NCBI GenBank assembly: GCA_958299035.1
Contig: CATQJL010000112.1
Coordinates: forward strand, 64,139,117 to 64,203,116
Reading direction: 5' to 3'
DNA from: Cylicocyclus nassatus
Taxonomy: Eukaryota > Nematoda > Chromadorea > Rhabditida > Strongylidae
Length of the DNA stretch: 64,000 bases
The translations under genes were made by a program, and so were the position numbers. Shown here piece after piece: positions 34,571 to 46,234 of this stretch. Numbering within the stretch: position 1 is the first letter of the stretch; every line of letters starts with the position of its first letter. The notes beneath the pieces were generated by a model. It saw only the letters and a program-made list of their open reading frames with translations, did no database searches and was not told the DNA's origin.

Positions 34571-35546
34571 TACAAAGCACAAGAGATCGAATTTACACAA
34601 ATGTTCGGGCGCTCTCATGGAAGCTTATGCTAAGCTGCTAAGCTTCACATGTGAAGGCCATAAATTATCACGAATGTTTCTAACATAAACAGAGATGCAA
34701 GCAACTTACCGTAGGTGCACACAGTGGGAAAACCGTTTTTGTAATCCAAAACGTCGAAAGGAGACAGAGTATCACACAATTCACGAGCGTGGTTCTTTTT
34801 TGTGGTAAATTTCTTATATTTCACTGTACAGTTCAAGCCCTGAATGTACCCGCTTTATACAAAACTTGAAGGCAGCGTCCAGACAGTATCTCGGTCTCTA
34901 TTTCTTTGCCTTATCTAGGCCTTTTCATAGCGTTGATTCCAAATATGGCACTCAGAAAGGGGGTGCGGGAAAGTACGCTGGTTTTTGAGACTCAGCTTTT
35001 CTGCGCCGATTTTCTCCTTTCATAGGGTTTCACAATTTCGGTCTCGGACTACGGTTTCAGACTTGTGCGATAGTTCTAGATCGAGGCCCTAGAACTCGGT
35101 TCAAGTCATAGTGGCGAATTAATGAATAGATGCAATTTAATAGGCTTTTGAGAGCTGACCACAAGCACAGTCTACTACTTGATATTCTAAAGCAAGTTAC
35201 GAGCGGTCAAAAGTGTAAAGTTATAGGAGCTTCAAAATGTGCATCAAAATCCAGCTTGCTACTGCTTGATTGGCATGGTGTTAGTGTAATTAAAAGAACA
35301 GACACACCAGGAATGCAAATGTTTTTGAATAACTAGCTCATGAAGTGTGGCACTGAGTGCCTGTCATATTTTGACCTTCAAACGGTCACAACTTCTTTAA
35401 GGGGACTGTTAAAAAGATAAAAGTTAGATTTGGTCAGCTCAACAAGACACCTTTGATGATATGCATTTCGTTTCGAATCACTACTTCTCATTTCTTAAAT
35501 AGCAAAATGACCATGCAGCCTCGCAGACTTGACTTGGGTATCAATA
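34571..35546. other. Unassigned, one solitary MITE-like end at 34871
   Basis: GGCAGCGTCCAGACAGTATC at 34871 resembles the ends of the MITEs at 4519 and 18706, without a partner. No gene is supported. Confidence 0.3.
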
Positions 35547-38097
35547 CAGTGCTGAACAGAATTATAGGTCCACTCTAAAAAATGCCATAACTCACGTTGT
35601 CAATAAAATGTTCCGAAATTGGGTTCAGCCGTGTGTTTACCAGCCTACTGTCAGTCTTTAAAATGGGTTTCATTTTCGCTTGGTTAAAAAAAATTAAAAA
35701 TTTTGAAAAAAGCAGGCTCGAAGGCTGGACAAAATTATAGGTCCACCTGGAGTTTTTACTGCTTGCAGCACTTCTTAGCTTCCGAATTTTTTTAGGTAGG
35801 TACACATTCAAAAGTGTTAAACAGTTGCTTTAGTCAAGCTGTGTCATACATTCAAAAAAAAAACCGATTATCCGCTTTTTTGACGTGGAAATGCTTTCAC
35901 ATGTATTTCGCTCCAGAAACCTGCGTTGAGTAAGAAATTCTGCAGTTTCTCAACTGGATTGGAAGCGACTGGGTTTCATCTACTTTCTGGATGCTTTCTG
36001 ACGTGAGTTTTGATGAAAAACCCGACTTTTTGCTGCAGAAGCAAACCAAACATTGACAATAATGCGATCCTGAGTCAAATTTTTGCCTTCGAACTTCTTT
36101 TACGATGTCCTCGGAAGCACTGAGTAAAGTAAAGGCATTGTTTTTACGAAGGGGAGTCCGTATTCCATGGTTACAACTTTATAGAGATCCTAGCATTTGA
36201 GTATTTACTGAAATCACCCTGCAGAAACTGATTAAGACAAGTACCAAAGCTAATTGCGGCTCCGACTAGAATTTTCAGGAGAATCATGTGCTAACATACA
36301 ATACAAGCTGTATCCACTACCTAGTAAATAAATTACTGTCGAAAATCTAACAAATCAAATAATAATACAAAATCTTGTAAGTGGGGTAGCACTTGGCAAA
36401 CCATTTTGGAAGTGAGTAACACCACCATCACGTTGCACAACTCACGTTTCGAAAAAGAAACAAGGCAGCTTTGTGAACACTTACGAGTATGACGAACAGT
36501 TTTATTCTTGTGTAAAGAATACTTCTACAGTATCCTGTGGTTATAATGATAATGCATTAAGGGTTTAGGGCAGGAACTGAGGCTTACGCTACCGAATAAG
36601 TCGATGTCGGATTTGCTTAAGCAGCAAAAAGTCAGATTTTTTCCTCAATGCTCACGTCAAAAAGCATCCAGTGGCCGTATTCATCAACGAACCCCGAGGG
36701 TTAAACTAACCCTGGAGGGTTAGTTTAACCCAGGAAAGCGTTTAACCCGTATTCATGAAACACAGGGTAGGCTTAACCCTGAGGGTTAGATCTAACCTTG
36801 AGGGTTAATTTTACCCCGAAAGCGATTAACCCGTATTCATCAACGAGCCGTGAGGGTTAAACTAACCCTGTAGGGTTAGACTTACGTGATTCATCAGGGT
36901 TAATTTAACCCTAGCTCAGATCAGGGTTAACTCCACCCTAACACTTCATACAAACATTTACTCGCATCTAATAGTTTATGGAAAACGATTAACAAGTATT
37001 GTAGTATTTAGTATTGGTTGTTGTTATAGTATTTAGTTTCGACTTCGTTTTATGTTCATATTCGAAGTATATGAAACACTGACTTTGCGAGAAAAAGAAT
37101 TCTAGCTTTGGTGACAAATGATTGCGACGAGGAAAAATGGCATTCCACTCTGACAAGTGCCAAAACAGAAGAACCTTTATAATAACACGCATTGACCCCT
37201 AAAAGAGTAGCACAAGCCCGGTATAAAACCATCTGCGCAAAAGTAGAACTTACACTGCACAATTGCACACATGAAAATAAACTCACGCTGTAAGATTGGA
37301 TGCTGCACAAGTATGCTAGAGATGTATTATAAAAACTAGTGTTAGAAGCTTATTCTTTGACTATACTACTATAACAGTGAAAGAATAGAAGTATAAAGTG
37401 AATTTAGCCCGTACTTAGGCATTCTGTGATGTGAGTTTGCACAGCGCACGCGTAATTGACGCCTTAACCCTCCAGGGTTAATTTAACCCTCAGGGTTCGG
37501 AATACGGCCACAGGTTCGTTGATCGATACGGGTGGATTGCGTTCCGTGGTAAACCCTAGCCTATGGTTGATGAATACGGCCAATGAACCCTGAGGGTTAA
37601 ACTAACCCTGGAGGGTAAGCTTAACCCTCAGGGTTCGTTGATGAATACGGCCACAGAAGGTAGATGAAACCCCGTCGCCTCCAATTCAGTTGAGAAACTG
37701 CAAAATTTCTTACTCAATGCAGGTTTCTGGAGCGAAATACATGTGAAAGCATTTTCACTCAAAAAATCAGATAAAAGGTTATTTTGAAGGTATGACACAG
37801 CTTGACTGAAGCAACTGTTTAACACTTTTGAATGTGTACCTACCTAAAAAATTCGAAGTTAAGAAGTGCTTCAATTAGTAAAAACTCTAGGTGGACCTAT
37901 AATTTTGTCCAGCCTTCAAACCCTTTTTTTCAAAGATTTTAATTTTTTCTTGAATAACCAAGCGAAAACGAGACCCATTTTGAGGACTGATAGTAGGCTG
38001 GTAAACACACGGCTGTACCAAATTTTGGAATATTTTATTGACAACAGAGTGAGTTATGGCATTTGTTAGAGTGGACCTATAAATTTGTCCAGCACTG
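35547..38097. mobile_element. Tc1-like foldback element interrupted by a MITE
   Basis: Ends CAGTGCTGAACAGAATTATA and TATAAATTTGTCCAGCACTG lie next to TA on both sides (35545-35546, 38098-38099). The arms pair for about 500 bp, with an internal second copy of the GGACAAAATTATAGGTCCAC end near 35727 and 37895. Inner arm segments 35985-36060 and 36600-36671 also pair. The right arm is broken by the 982-bp insertion at 36672-37653; without it the element is about 1.57 kb. No transposase remains. Confidence 0.85.
36672..37653. mobile_element. MITE with TGGCCGTATTCATCAACGA ends, 982 bp, 3-bp target duplication
   Basis: The ends TGGCCGTATTCATCAACGAA and TTCGTTGATGAATACGGCCA are perfect inverted repeats. 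CAG flanks both sides (36669-36671, 37654-37656), and the disrupted foldback arm can be aligned across the join, so the borders are firm. Near both ends the motif AGGGTTA/TAACCCT recurs many times, often as GAGGGTTAAACTAACCCT. A second copy of the terminal block (TTCGGAATACGGCCA) lies inside, near 37498-37513. A 3-bp duplication is compatible with PIF/Harbinger-type elements, though CAG is not their usual TWA. Confidence 0.85.
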
Positions 38098-38374
38098 TAT
38101 GTCAAGAAAACTGAAGTTGCATAAGCGACAAGACAAAGTACAAACCTTTTGCTTTCCAGTTCCAAATTGGAAAGGATGCACACATAAGTTCTCGAATAAT
38201 CCCGCTAAAAAGAAAAGGAATTTCTGGCCCATAATTTTGCTGATGCATCGTATGAAACAATTATGTTTAGTTAAAACCGATAGCGCAACAATCTAGCCGG
38301 CTTGTCTGATTGTGAGAGGCGATGCACATTTTGCACAATCTTGCTATCTTTCCTTAGAAGTTTAATTTGTCATC

Positions 38375-39181
38375 GTGCAACACAAAGTTGTCCTTTTCGA
38401 GCGGATATCTAGGTTTCAGATTATTGCTTGTAAACTTTCAATTTTTCCACGGCAAACTGTAAAGCTTTGGCACGACGACGCAATCGCTGAAGAGAGCTTG
38501 GCATCCAGAAGATTCCCAGAAATTCTACCCGATTTTGCCGAAGTGCCGCTCAAAGGACTGATGAAGAGGAGCAGACCGTGTGTTGCCAGATACTGGCAAC
38601 GATTACTAGTGCGGGAAGCATGTGCATTGCTACCTATTTACTTGATCAGAATTAGAAAATTAGGGTGAAAAAGCACAATTCGTTCGCTTTGCTTCCGCGA
38701 AGATCCCGAAAACCGGGTTTTTGAGCGTTTCATGCGACGAATTCATGTAAAACCTAAAGCATACCATGAATTTCTGTTTAATTTGTTTGTTCCGTGCAAA
38801 AAGTTAGCTCCTGAAACGATAGGCGCCGAACCTGATGCATTTATGTCGTTAGCTCTGGCAAATATTTCAGATACTTTTCAACTTTCTGTGGCATTTTGCT
38901 GAGCCCTTCCTTACAAGACGGATGCAGAAGCCAAGCAGAAAGGACTGCGCTTTTACGGTCTGATTTTTCCGATTGAAATCTTTCTTTTCCTGCCGGTCAG
39001 CCCGAACGGGAGCGGAGACGCGCCAACTAATGATACAAATCGAATTTCGCTGAATTTTGAGAATCTTATACAACATGTCGCAAATGAGAATCAGAATTTC
39101 TTTGACACAAACAAGACTTATTTTATGTTATATGAAGATAGTACCTGTAGCCAGCGACATTATCTGCAAAAAGCTGATTAG
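38375..39181 (+). pseudogene. Decayed coding frame, family unrecognised, two in-frame TGA
   Basis: One frame stays open for about 268 codons except for two TGA codons (38666-38668 and 38900-38902) and ends at a TAG at 39179-39181. The translation is protein-like throughout. Segments include KLWHDDAIAEESLASRRFPE, then EDPENRVFERFMRRIH, then NLIQHVANENQNFFDTNKTY. Codons and amino-acid mix do not look random, and the frame does not change at the stops. Both TGA could come from TGG or CGA by single transitions, which favours an old pseudogene or a dead mobile-element gene. A good acceptor-like site (CTAGGTTTCAG) lies at about 38420. The upstream end and function are unknown. Confidence 0.4.
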
Positions 39182-40118
39182 TGCTAACAATTCTGAACTC
39201 TTCTTCACCATCTCCTGTTTGAATTTCTTCCTGAAATGATATCAAAAAGTAAGGATGGCCAGTCCTGTGACTCTACCATCTTTATAAATATTGAAACATA
39301 TACTAAGGATTTCCTTAATCTTTGAAACAGGATAGCTTTGAAGTCATACATAGGTTGCCATATGACGCGCCTACCTGATGCCTAGTTAATATAGTTAGCT
39401 ACCAGCTGGCACTCTGCGCTTGTTCCCTCTGACAGATTATCAATTTGACTACATTTACGGCCGTCTCTGTCCACACAATCTCAAGCGCGAATGAAACGGC
39501 AATCGCCTGCTGCCTCACTTCACAAGACTTGCCTTGACTTCCTTTTTTCTAGAGCCGAAAATCGATAAAAGGCAGTAAATGAAAATTCCGAAAATTATCG
39601 CTTTTAAAATGTGTTGAGATTGAGATTTTGAGCTTTTCAACAAGAATGTAAAGATTAGTCAGATCAATAACAGCATTCGCTCTCCAAAATCCTACTTTCG
39701 ATATAATCGCCGACAATTCCTCTGATGTGCAAATCCGAATTTGAATTCAAGCATTAGAGCAACCACACTCACTTCCCAGAACAAGCTTAGCATGTTGGAG
39801 GCTTGAAGCGGAGGAGTGGGTCCTGCAGGGAGTGAGTACGCCTTTTACGCTGTACGGAACACCAACGTTATATCTGCGTAAGTATCAAGTTGAATGTTTA
39901 TGGGATGGGGTGGAGGGGTTCAGAAATCAGAATACAAACACTTCGCCGTATGAGTGTCTAGCATTTGATTCTTCAATAAGCGTTCTGACTGTAAGACGAA
40001 CTTCCATAAGAGGTTCTTGAGATATTGTTACAACGTGTGGCTCCTCTATCGTCACATAATCTAGCTCCCGAATATTGAAGCCGCTCACTTGCTTTATTCG
40101 CATGCACCAGAACTTGAC
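39182..40118. other. Unassigned, no gene seen
   Basis: Short frames only. There are no inverted ends. A TCGATAAAAGG motif near 39562 is isolated. Confidence 0.35.
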
Positions 40119-40290
40119 AGCGCGAAATCGGGTGGAGGACTATATGTCGCCGAAAGTGGCAGAGTTCCGCGCGGATTTCCTGCAGGAACGCATGTCCGCG
40201 CATGTACAAGGGTGCGCATTTGTCGCAAATGACCACGGGGACCGCCCTTTTTCGGCGCCATATAGTCCTCTACACCGCGAAATCGCCCGA
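40119..40290. mobile_element. Possible small palindromic MITE
   Basis: GGACTATATGTCGCCGAAAG near 40137 pairs with TTTTCGGCGCCATATAGTCC near 40249, and GCGAAATCG occurs on both outer sides. The GC-rich loop differs from the flanks. Ends are not exact. Confidence 0.5.
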
Positions 40291-41171
40291 AAGACTGTAA
40301 GCAAAATGCCCATAGCGTGGCGAACGCGCGACTGCCGAGGTAGTTTAAGGGCTGCGCGCTTAGCATCGGCGCGCATGAGTCACAACAACGGCAATACTTA
40401 GCAGCAGTGCGCCGGTGACCGTAGCGCATTTCGTTATTGGGGACTTCGTAGTGGACTTTACATGCTTTTCAGATGAATTTAAACCACAGCAGAGCTTTAA
40501 ACGCTGTTTTAAAGTAGGAAGCAGCACTTAAAATTCAGGCGAGATCAATTATCATTGTCGTTCCTGCTTTCAAGAAGTGTTGAGTATGAGCATATTAAAT
40601 AAAAGGTATTCATCGCCTAATGTGCCCTTGTATACAACATCAGACCATTTAAGCGATTCTGGACCATTTTGTATTAATTGCGCCTCTACTTTTTGTGTCA
40701 AAAACGCTCATAACTCGACGTTTAAAAATGTTCGACAGATAATAAAGGAAAATTTGTAACCATCGTTTGAAACTCTACAGAATGGTTTAGATTTTATTTG
40801 GAAAGGCCACTTCTACTGGAAAACTTTCCCTTGTAAGTTTATCGTACCAAATCTTTGTCGCATCCAGAAAACAGCATTTTTGCAACAGAAATCACAACGC
40901 TTTTTGGCTTTAGCCTTACTTCCTCCTCTTGCAGCCTCCTTCTTGTAAAGTGTATACAGCCTTTCGCAATCTTAATCAGGCCAAACTGCTGGTTTAGATC
41001 TGCACGCTCACAGTGCTAAGGGTTGCGGCTGCACATAAGCGCTGTCGGAAAAGATGGAGAGATTCAAGAGAGAGCAGACAAATTTGATAGAGGCGTTAAG
41101 CAAAATCGTCGCGACACAAACTTCCGCCTTGTCATTTTTGGCCTGACTGGGACTGTACTATGTATACTATT
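40291..41171. other. Unassigned, no gene seen
   Basis: AT-rich sequence with short frames and no shared repeat recognised. Confidence 0.35.
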
Positions 41172-41835
41172 AAACCGGTGCGTCACCTCCGCTTTGCGAA
41201 GATTCGCACTGACCCTGCTATCCGTATGCCTTTCTCGTGTTCGCATAGTAATAGCTTTGAATTTCACGATGCTGAACATCACAAATGAATTGTAAACAAC
41301 TGTCCATTCTTGTAGTCTCCATGTAGGATCGGTAATTTTGAGAAAGAAAACTTTTTTTGCAAAGGATAAATGCGATTCTGAATGAATAATTGAATTTACT
41401 CTGGCTTGATATCGTCCTAAGGATAATAGTCATATCGGGTTAGATTTTCATGAGTCTTCTCAGTTTCTTAGTGAAACCTTGCCAAATCGACGATGTAGCG
41501 ATCACAACTTTTTTAACGCTGTTTTCGCAAAGAAAAAAAACAAACTTTTTGAGCATTTTTAGGCTAGAACTCATGGGGCGCAGATATACTTGTCAAACCA
41601 ATTCATAACTTTGCAAGAAGTCGAATCAGCGTCTTAGTTTTGCGTGTTAAGTAGGTGACCCGTTTTACGTGCAAATTTTGAAGTATACCTGCTTATCGTA
41701 CGTTCGCCCTTGTGCATGGTTACATGCTGGTGCGGTACGTTATGCAAAATTGTGATAGCTGCAGCTTCATCTATGAATTTGACAGACAAACATACACACA
41801 CGCACAAAAAGACAGACATTTAGCGTTTATTAAGG
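41172..41835 (+). repeat. Dispersed repeat family R1, copy f
   Basis: A full-length copy: hairpin end with GGTGCGTCACCTCCGCTTTG, shared middle very close to copy d (30164), and an end with GACAGACAAACATACACACA and TTTAGCGTTTATTAAG. Confidence 0.7.
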
Positions 41836-42375
41836 CGCATCGATTCGCAATAGACGCATCACAGCTAAGGCAAAGACCCTTGCAAACGTACATAAAGCTT
41901 GTGATTTTTTCTAAATCTGTGCTTTGAAACTTTGCAAATAATTGAACATTTGCGACCCTATCTTTGCAAAACATTTGGATCAAATTTGGTTCTATTTAAT
42001 ACGCTATTTGAACACACCCGTAATCACAACTTAGTGTTAGAAGACAGATTCAGATAAGGTAAAATCAGATAGCCTATCTGAGATAAATTTTTAACTCGCT
42101 TTGTTGACTTGATGACTATAGTGAGGACTCAAGTATGCGTTCAGTACCTTGCACATGGCTTTTGAAGCAGACCTTCATCATTTTCTTTCTTGTTAAAAGG
42201 GAGAGCAACTGCGTTTAGGCTTTGAAATACAAACCATTGCGAATATAGGTAAATACTGTTTAATGTATTAGTTCAAAAGCTAGGTTTTGCAACTACTTTC
42301 ATAACTTTCCTTTCAGACTTTGGCAATATGTAGATCTCGACGTGTCAAATGTGCCCAAATTGTTTGATACTAGAA
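41836..42375. other. Unassigned, no gene seen
   Basis: No coding frame or repeat recognised upstream of the LTR element. Confidence 0.35.
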
Positions 42376-42379
42376 AGTG

Positions 42380-42686
42380 TGTAAGAGAACTTCGCTTAGC
42401 TATCACGTAGTCATGACTCATTCATTCAGGGCGTGGCCGGTCTGTTCGAGACTTCGAGCAGTCTCCCCACCGACAGGCTACTGGGCGGTCGGACCTGATC
42501 TCGCTCACTGTCTCCCGCTAATGCGGACTGCCTCTGTATTCTCCCACCAGCTCGCCCCAAGACTGTTATCGTGATCTATCCCGTTATCCCGCTTATCATG
42601 CTTTCCATATGTCATACGGATAAATCTGATTGTTGATTCTGTGTTCGCTACCAGTCAAATAGCCGCTTCCATGCGCTACGCTCACT
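42380..42686 (+). repeat. 5' LTR
   Basis: 307 bp, about 93% similar by eye to the 3' LTR, including the shared block ATCGTGATCTATCCCGTTAT. The difference between LTRs indicates that the insertion is not brand new. Confidence 0.85.
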
Positions 42687-43362
42687 GGTAGCAGCGAGTA
42701 GTTCCGATTCGTTGTGAATGATTCGTATGTTTTTTTTAGACCGACCCTGACCAGGTCTACACAAGAATGATCACCTTGGTAGCCTATAAAGCCGTGAGCC
42801 GAAGCGAACGATATTGCCCAGGGTCAGAAGATTGTTAGAGGCTTGATGATTGTGTTGAGTAAGTTGAAGTAAAGCGAGTTCAGCAGAGCCGGTAGGGTAA
42901 AGAACAGAAGTGCATTACTTTGCAGAGACAGTTGAGTTGCGGACGTTTTTTGTGAAGATAGCGCAAGGTAAAGCAAAGGAGAAAGTGAGGTGAGTTTTCC
43001 GCACGTAGTTCAAGCAGTATCAAGATGACTGATCTGTCCGCTATGTTCGCATAAGCTCAGCCAAATATAAATATAGCCAACATAATTGAGGGAACATTGC
43101 AGATCGCTTGGAGTTAAGACATCATCGTCGACGACAGTCCTCTTCACGTTCAGTTGAGTTTTTTCACTCTGCCCCTGATGGGCTCGGCCAGTATCCTTTT
43201 ATTATAAAGCTCGCTTGAAACGGCGTTATTAATCTTTTTTTAAAACTGCTTCATTTTTTATTCGTTTCGCCAACATCTCCATTCTGATTTGAACGACTGA
43301 GTCAAGCGAGCATGCTCCAGGGTCCTTTGAGGATCTGGGATGGCTTATGGGGTTAGTTCTAA

Positions 43363-43652
43363 GCTCCAAATCCATATCAGATAGAGCTCGCCACGGTAGA
43401 CTCTATCCGAGGGCGTGAGAAAGATATAGTCGTCATATTGACCACCCAAACTGACATCGACCTTAACGCGTCCACGTAGTTTTTTGATGATCGTGAGCGC
43501 CTCAACGTCGTCTTAACCCGATGTGGGCTATTCCTCCTGAGGCTCGTCGCTTCGTTACGGTCCATTTTATCATGCAGATAATTCGCTGGGCCGAGCAGCG
43601 CCACGCCGTTGTCTCCGCGGCCGATCTCGGCAGATTCCTGCCAGCCGAATGA
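43363..43652 (+). pseudogene. C-terminal fragment of an SF1 (UPF1-like, AAA_12) helicase
   Basis: In one frame from 43363 the translation contains IELATVDSIRGREKDIVVIL, which fits the helicase motif V block (xVDSxQGxExDxVIxS), then a TAG stop at 43477. It continues with DDRERLNVVLTRC, which fits motif VI (xRxNVALTRAR, binding the ATP phosphates). After a -1 shift near 43560 it runs on with IIRWAEQRHAVVSAADLG to TGA at 43650. Motifs I-IV (P-loop and DEAG/DExx box) are absent, so it has no ATPase function. The family unwinds nucleic acid using ATP. Here it is a dead passenger between LTRs, probably captured from another gene or element. Confidence 0.7.
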
Positions 43653-43752
43653 CGGTAGGGTCTTTCCTTCTTCTTTTGCACCCTTTGCACGATTTTTTGG
43701 TTTCTTCCTCTTTTTTTAGTCCGAGGACGGACTTGTAGGAAAATGAGGGAGA

Positions 43753-44059
43753 TGTAAGAGAATCTCGCATAGCTGTCACGTAGTCATGACTCATTCAGAG
43801 CGTGGCCAGTCTGTTCGAGGCGTCGAGGAGTTTCCCCACCAACAGGCTACTGGGCGGTCGGACCTGATATCGCTCACCGTCTTCCGCTGATGCGGACTGC
43901 CTCTGTATTCTCCCACCAGCCCGCCCCAGGACTGTTATCGTGATCTATCCCGTTATCCCGCTTATCATGCTTTCCATATGTCATACGGATAAATCTGATT
44001 GTTGATTCTGTGTTCTTCGCTACCAGTCAGATAGCCGTTCCGTTGGCGCTACGCTCACT
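43753..44059 (+). repeat. 3' LTR
   Basis: 307 bp, the partner of 42380-42686. The preceding purine-rich tract fits a polypurine primer site, which places the element on the plus strand. Confidence 0.85.
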
Positions 44060-45582
44060 AGTGCATACATTTTTTCAAAACTAGTGTTGTAACGTTTATG
44101 ATGTTACCAGCAAAATGAAGCCGTTCGCAACCCTGACCATGCACAATGATTTGAAATGTGTGCAAATTATTGCTAGGAATTGACTCGTTTGGCTTAGTAG
44201 AAAAGGAGTGGAATTGAAAGACAAATCGGGATCTGGCGCCTTACGAAGTTGAACGACGTCTGTACTTAAGGCTGCTTGAGGACAAGCGTCAATGACTAAG
44301 GAGTCGGAGTCTCAGAATCGCCGAAACTTTGCATGGTATGGTTATTGGGCTGCAGAACACGAACATCATATTCATCCGTTGAATTTACGCCTTTTATTTT
44401 TAAGGTAAGACCCATGCCGTGAATCTACAGTAATCTTACGAAAAAGCCCCAATCTTGCAAATCCAGTGATATTCAGTATCATTTCCGTAATCAGCATGTC
44501 GGATAATTCCCCGTACACCAATTAGGATATCTTCAATGGTCTATAATTCTCCCTTTACAACATACACCTACCGTAACCTTTACTGCAACCTTAGAATTTG
44601 GCAGAACAGGGATGAGACCAAAGGAGGGACCAAAGGCCTGCCGCCTGTAGTCGTAGGAGATAATTAGGAGCGCGAGCGTTGTGGGGAAGATTTTGGCAAG
44701 GGTCCAGGGAGACTTGAGGATATCCATCAGAAACAAACCCTTATAACTCTTCTTGGAATTAACTTCCAAAGGAACAAAGAACAGATTTGGAATTGCCATT
44801 GAAAGGCGCAAATTCCAGTTATACGCCTACCGGATAGATAAACAACTCTGTCTCGCTACCCTATTTTCACCAAAAAGTTTGCCTTTGAAATTCACCATCA
44901 AAAGCTGAGGAATTTGAACTTTCAAGTTCAGTGTTGTGTGGTAGATTTTAAGTGAATTTTTAGTAAAATTTCTGGACTCAAAATAGAAAGTAGGTAGTGG
45001 TAATGAGGAAAAAAATGTTAACTAAGTTGCATATTATGAACTTTTGCTATTGTGTACAATTTCGAAAGGATTACCGACATAGTTTCAATGGCAAATCCTA
45101 TAAAGTTTAGTGTCAAAATTTAAAATATGAATAGGCTTACAGTTATGAGACAAACTGCATATCGCATCTTGACACAAAGCCTCTGAAACTAAACTGTTTT
45201 TATGACAGTTTGATTGCTTTGGCTCATTAGCTCAAAAGGCAGACTATTTCTTTATCTCAAAGGAAAAAGAATGGATTTTAATTGAAAGTCCCCTCTTCAA
45301 CAATTTGAAACTTCAAAATTTATTTATCAAAAAGTTTCCATAAGGAAGTTGACTTTCCTTACCGCTACAATGCAATTCCAAATTTTCACTTACTTTTAAG
45401 CCCAGCGAATGTGCCTTCCAATTTGCATTAAAACTCTGTTTTTCAAATTATCTCCTGCGAGTACAGGCGGCAGCCCTTCAGTTCCTCCTGCACCACCCCG
45501 GCAGAACAGCAGCTGCACTCGTAGCTTGCGTCACTTATATTGGCAAAATGTGAACGCGTCATATCTATTAAAAGGAAACTTA
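44060..45582. other. Unassigned, R6-like remnants near 44400-44600
   Basis: AATCAGCATGTCGGATAATT and CCTACCGTAACC-type motifs at 44490-44580 resemble parts of family R6 (22560-22650). The remainder is AT-rich with no supported gene. Confidence 0.3.
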
Positions 45583-46222
45583 GGCCCGTATGCACGTACA
45601 TCCCCGCGGGGAGGGGAGGGGATCTGAGAGAGGAAGCGTCATATCTCGCTAGTCTACATATCTTTCTCCTCCTTCCTCTATCTTGTTTATGAAGCTTCTC
45701 ATACAGTGATACCTGCGCATAATTGATGCCAGGTTACTGCCATACAAGATTAGATATTCATTAGTCCTTCTGATCCCCTGGGGACCCCCAGGGGATCACC
45801 TCACATTTTCAAAGTCATTTATCCTCCTGAAAAATCAATGAAAACGCTGCAAAGTTGTACTAAGGATATACTACGATACTGCCGAGCATGTTTACAGAAG
45901 AAATGGAATTTGAAGATTTTGTTTTGCAGTGCTGTAGTATATCCTCAGTACAATTTTAGAGCGTTTTCATTGAGTTTTCAGGAAGATATGACTTTGAAAA
46001 TGTGAGGTAATCCCCTGGGGATCCCCAGGGGTCAGACGAAGTAGTGAATATCTAATCTTGTTTGGCAGTAACCTGGCATCCATTATGCGCAAGTATCAGT
46101 GTATGAAAACCTTCAAAATCAAGACCTAGAAAGAAGAAGAAAAGTATATAGACTAGCGAGATATGACGCTTCCCCTCTCAGATCCCCTCCCCTCCCCGCG
46201 GGGATGTACGTGCATACGGGCC
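45583..46222. mobile_element. Long foldback element FB copy B, 640 bp, TTA target duplication
   Basis: GGCCCGTATGCACGTACATC at the left is exactly complemented at the right end (GATGTACGTGCATACGGGCC). TTA flanks both sides (45580-45582, 46223-46225). The arms of about 280 bp include CCCCGCGGGGAGGGGAGGGG and a palindromic TGATCCCCTGGGGA. The centre has the conserved core AAAACGCTGCAAAGTTGTAC..GCATGTTT. A 3-bp TTA duplication fits the PIF/Harbinger superfamily. Confidence 0.9.
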
Positions 46223-46234
46223 TTATTCGAAAAA

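Larger units (their letters stand above)
42380..44059 (+). mobile_element. Non-autonomous LTR retrotransposon carrying a helicase fragment
   Basis: Two 307-bp direct repeats (42380-42686 and 43753-44059) start TGTAAGAGAA and end CTACGCTCACT. AGTG occurs directly before the first (42376-42379) and after the second (44060-44063), a 4-bp target duplication. GGTAGCAGCGAG follows the left LTR as a possible primer-binding site, and a purine tract (GGAAAATGAGGGAGA) precedes the right LTR. The 1066-bp interior has a possible gag start at 43025 (MTDLSAMF, stop after nine codons) and no protease, reverse transcriptase or integrase. It contains part of an SF1 helicase (43363-43652). It must rely on enzymes from another element. 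Confidence 0.85.

Noticed and set aside
36672..37653. AGGGTTA/TAACCCT clusters as an internal telomere tract
   Set aside because: The motif alternates in orientation, has irregular spacing and is bounded by perfect inverted ends with a CAG duplication; it is part of a MITE.
38375..39181. TGA codons read as selenocysteine or under a changed code
   Set aside because: No selenocysteine insertion element is recognisable, TGG is used for Trp in the same frame, and other candidate frames in the window end at TGA. Pseudogene decay is simpler.
40094..40429. Overlapping GC-rich frames of 78-111 codons on both strands
   Set aside because: They lie across a palindromic block and are open on both strands without splice or domain support.
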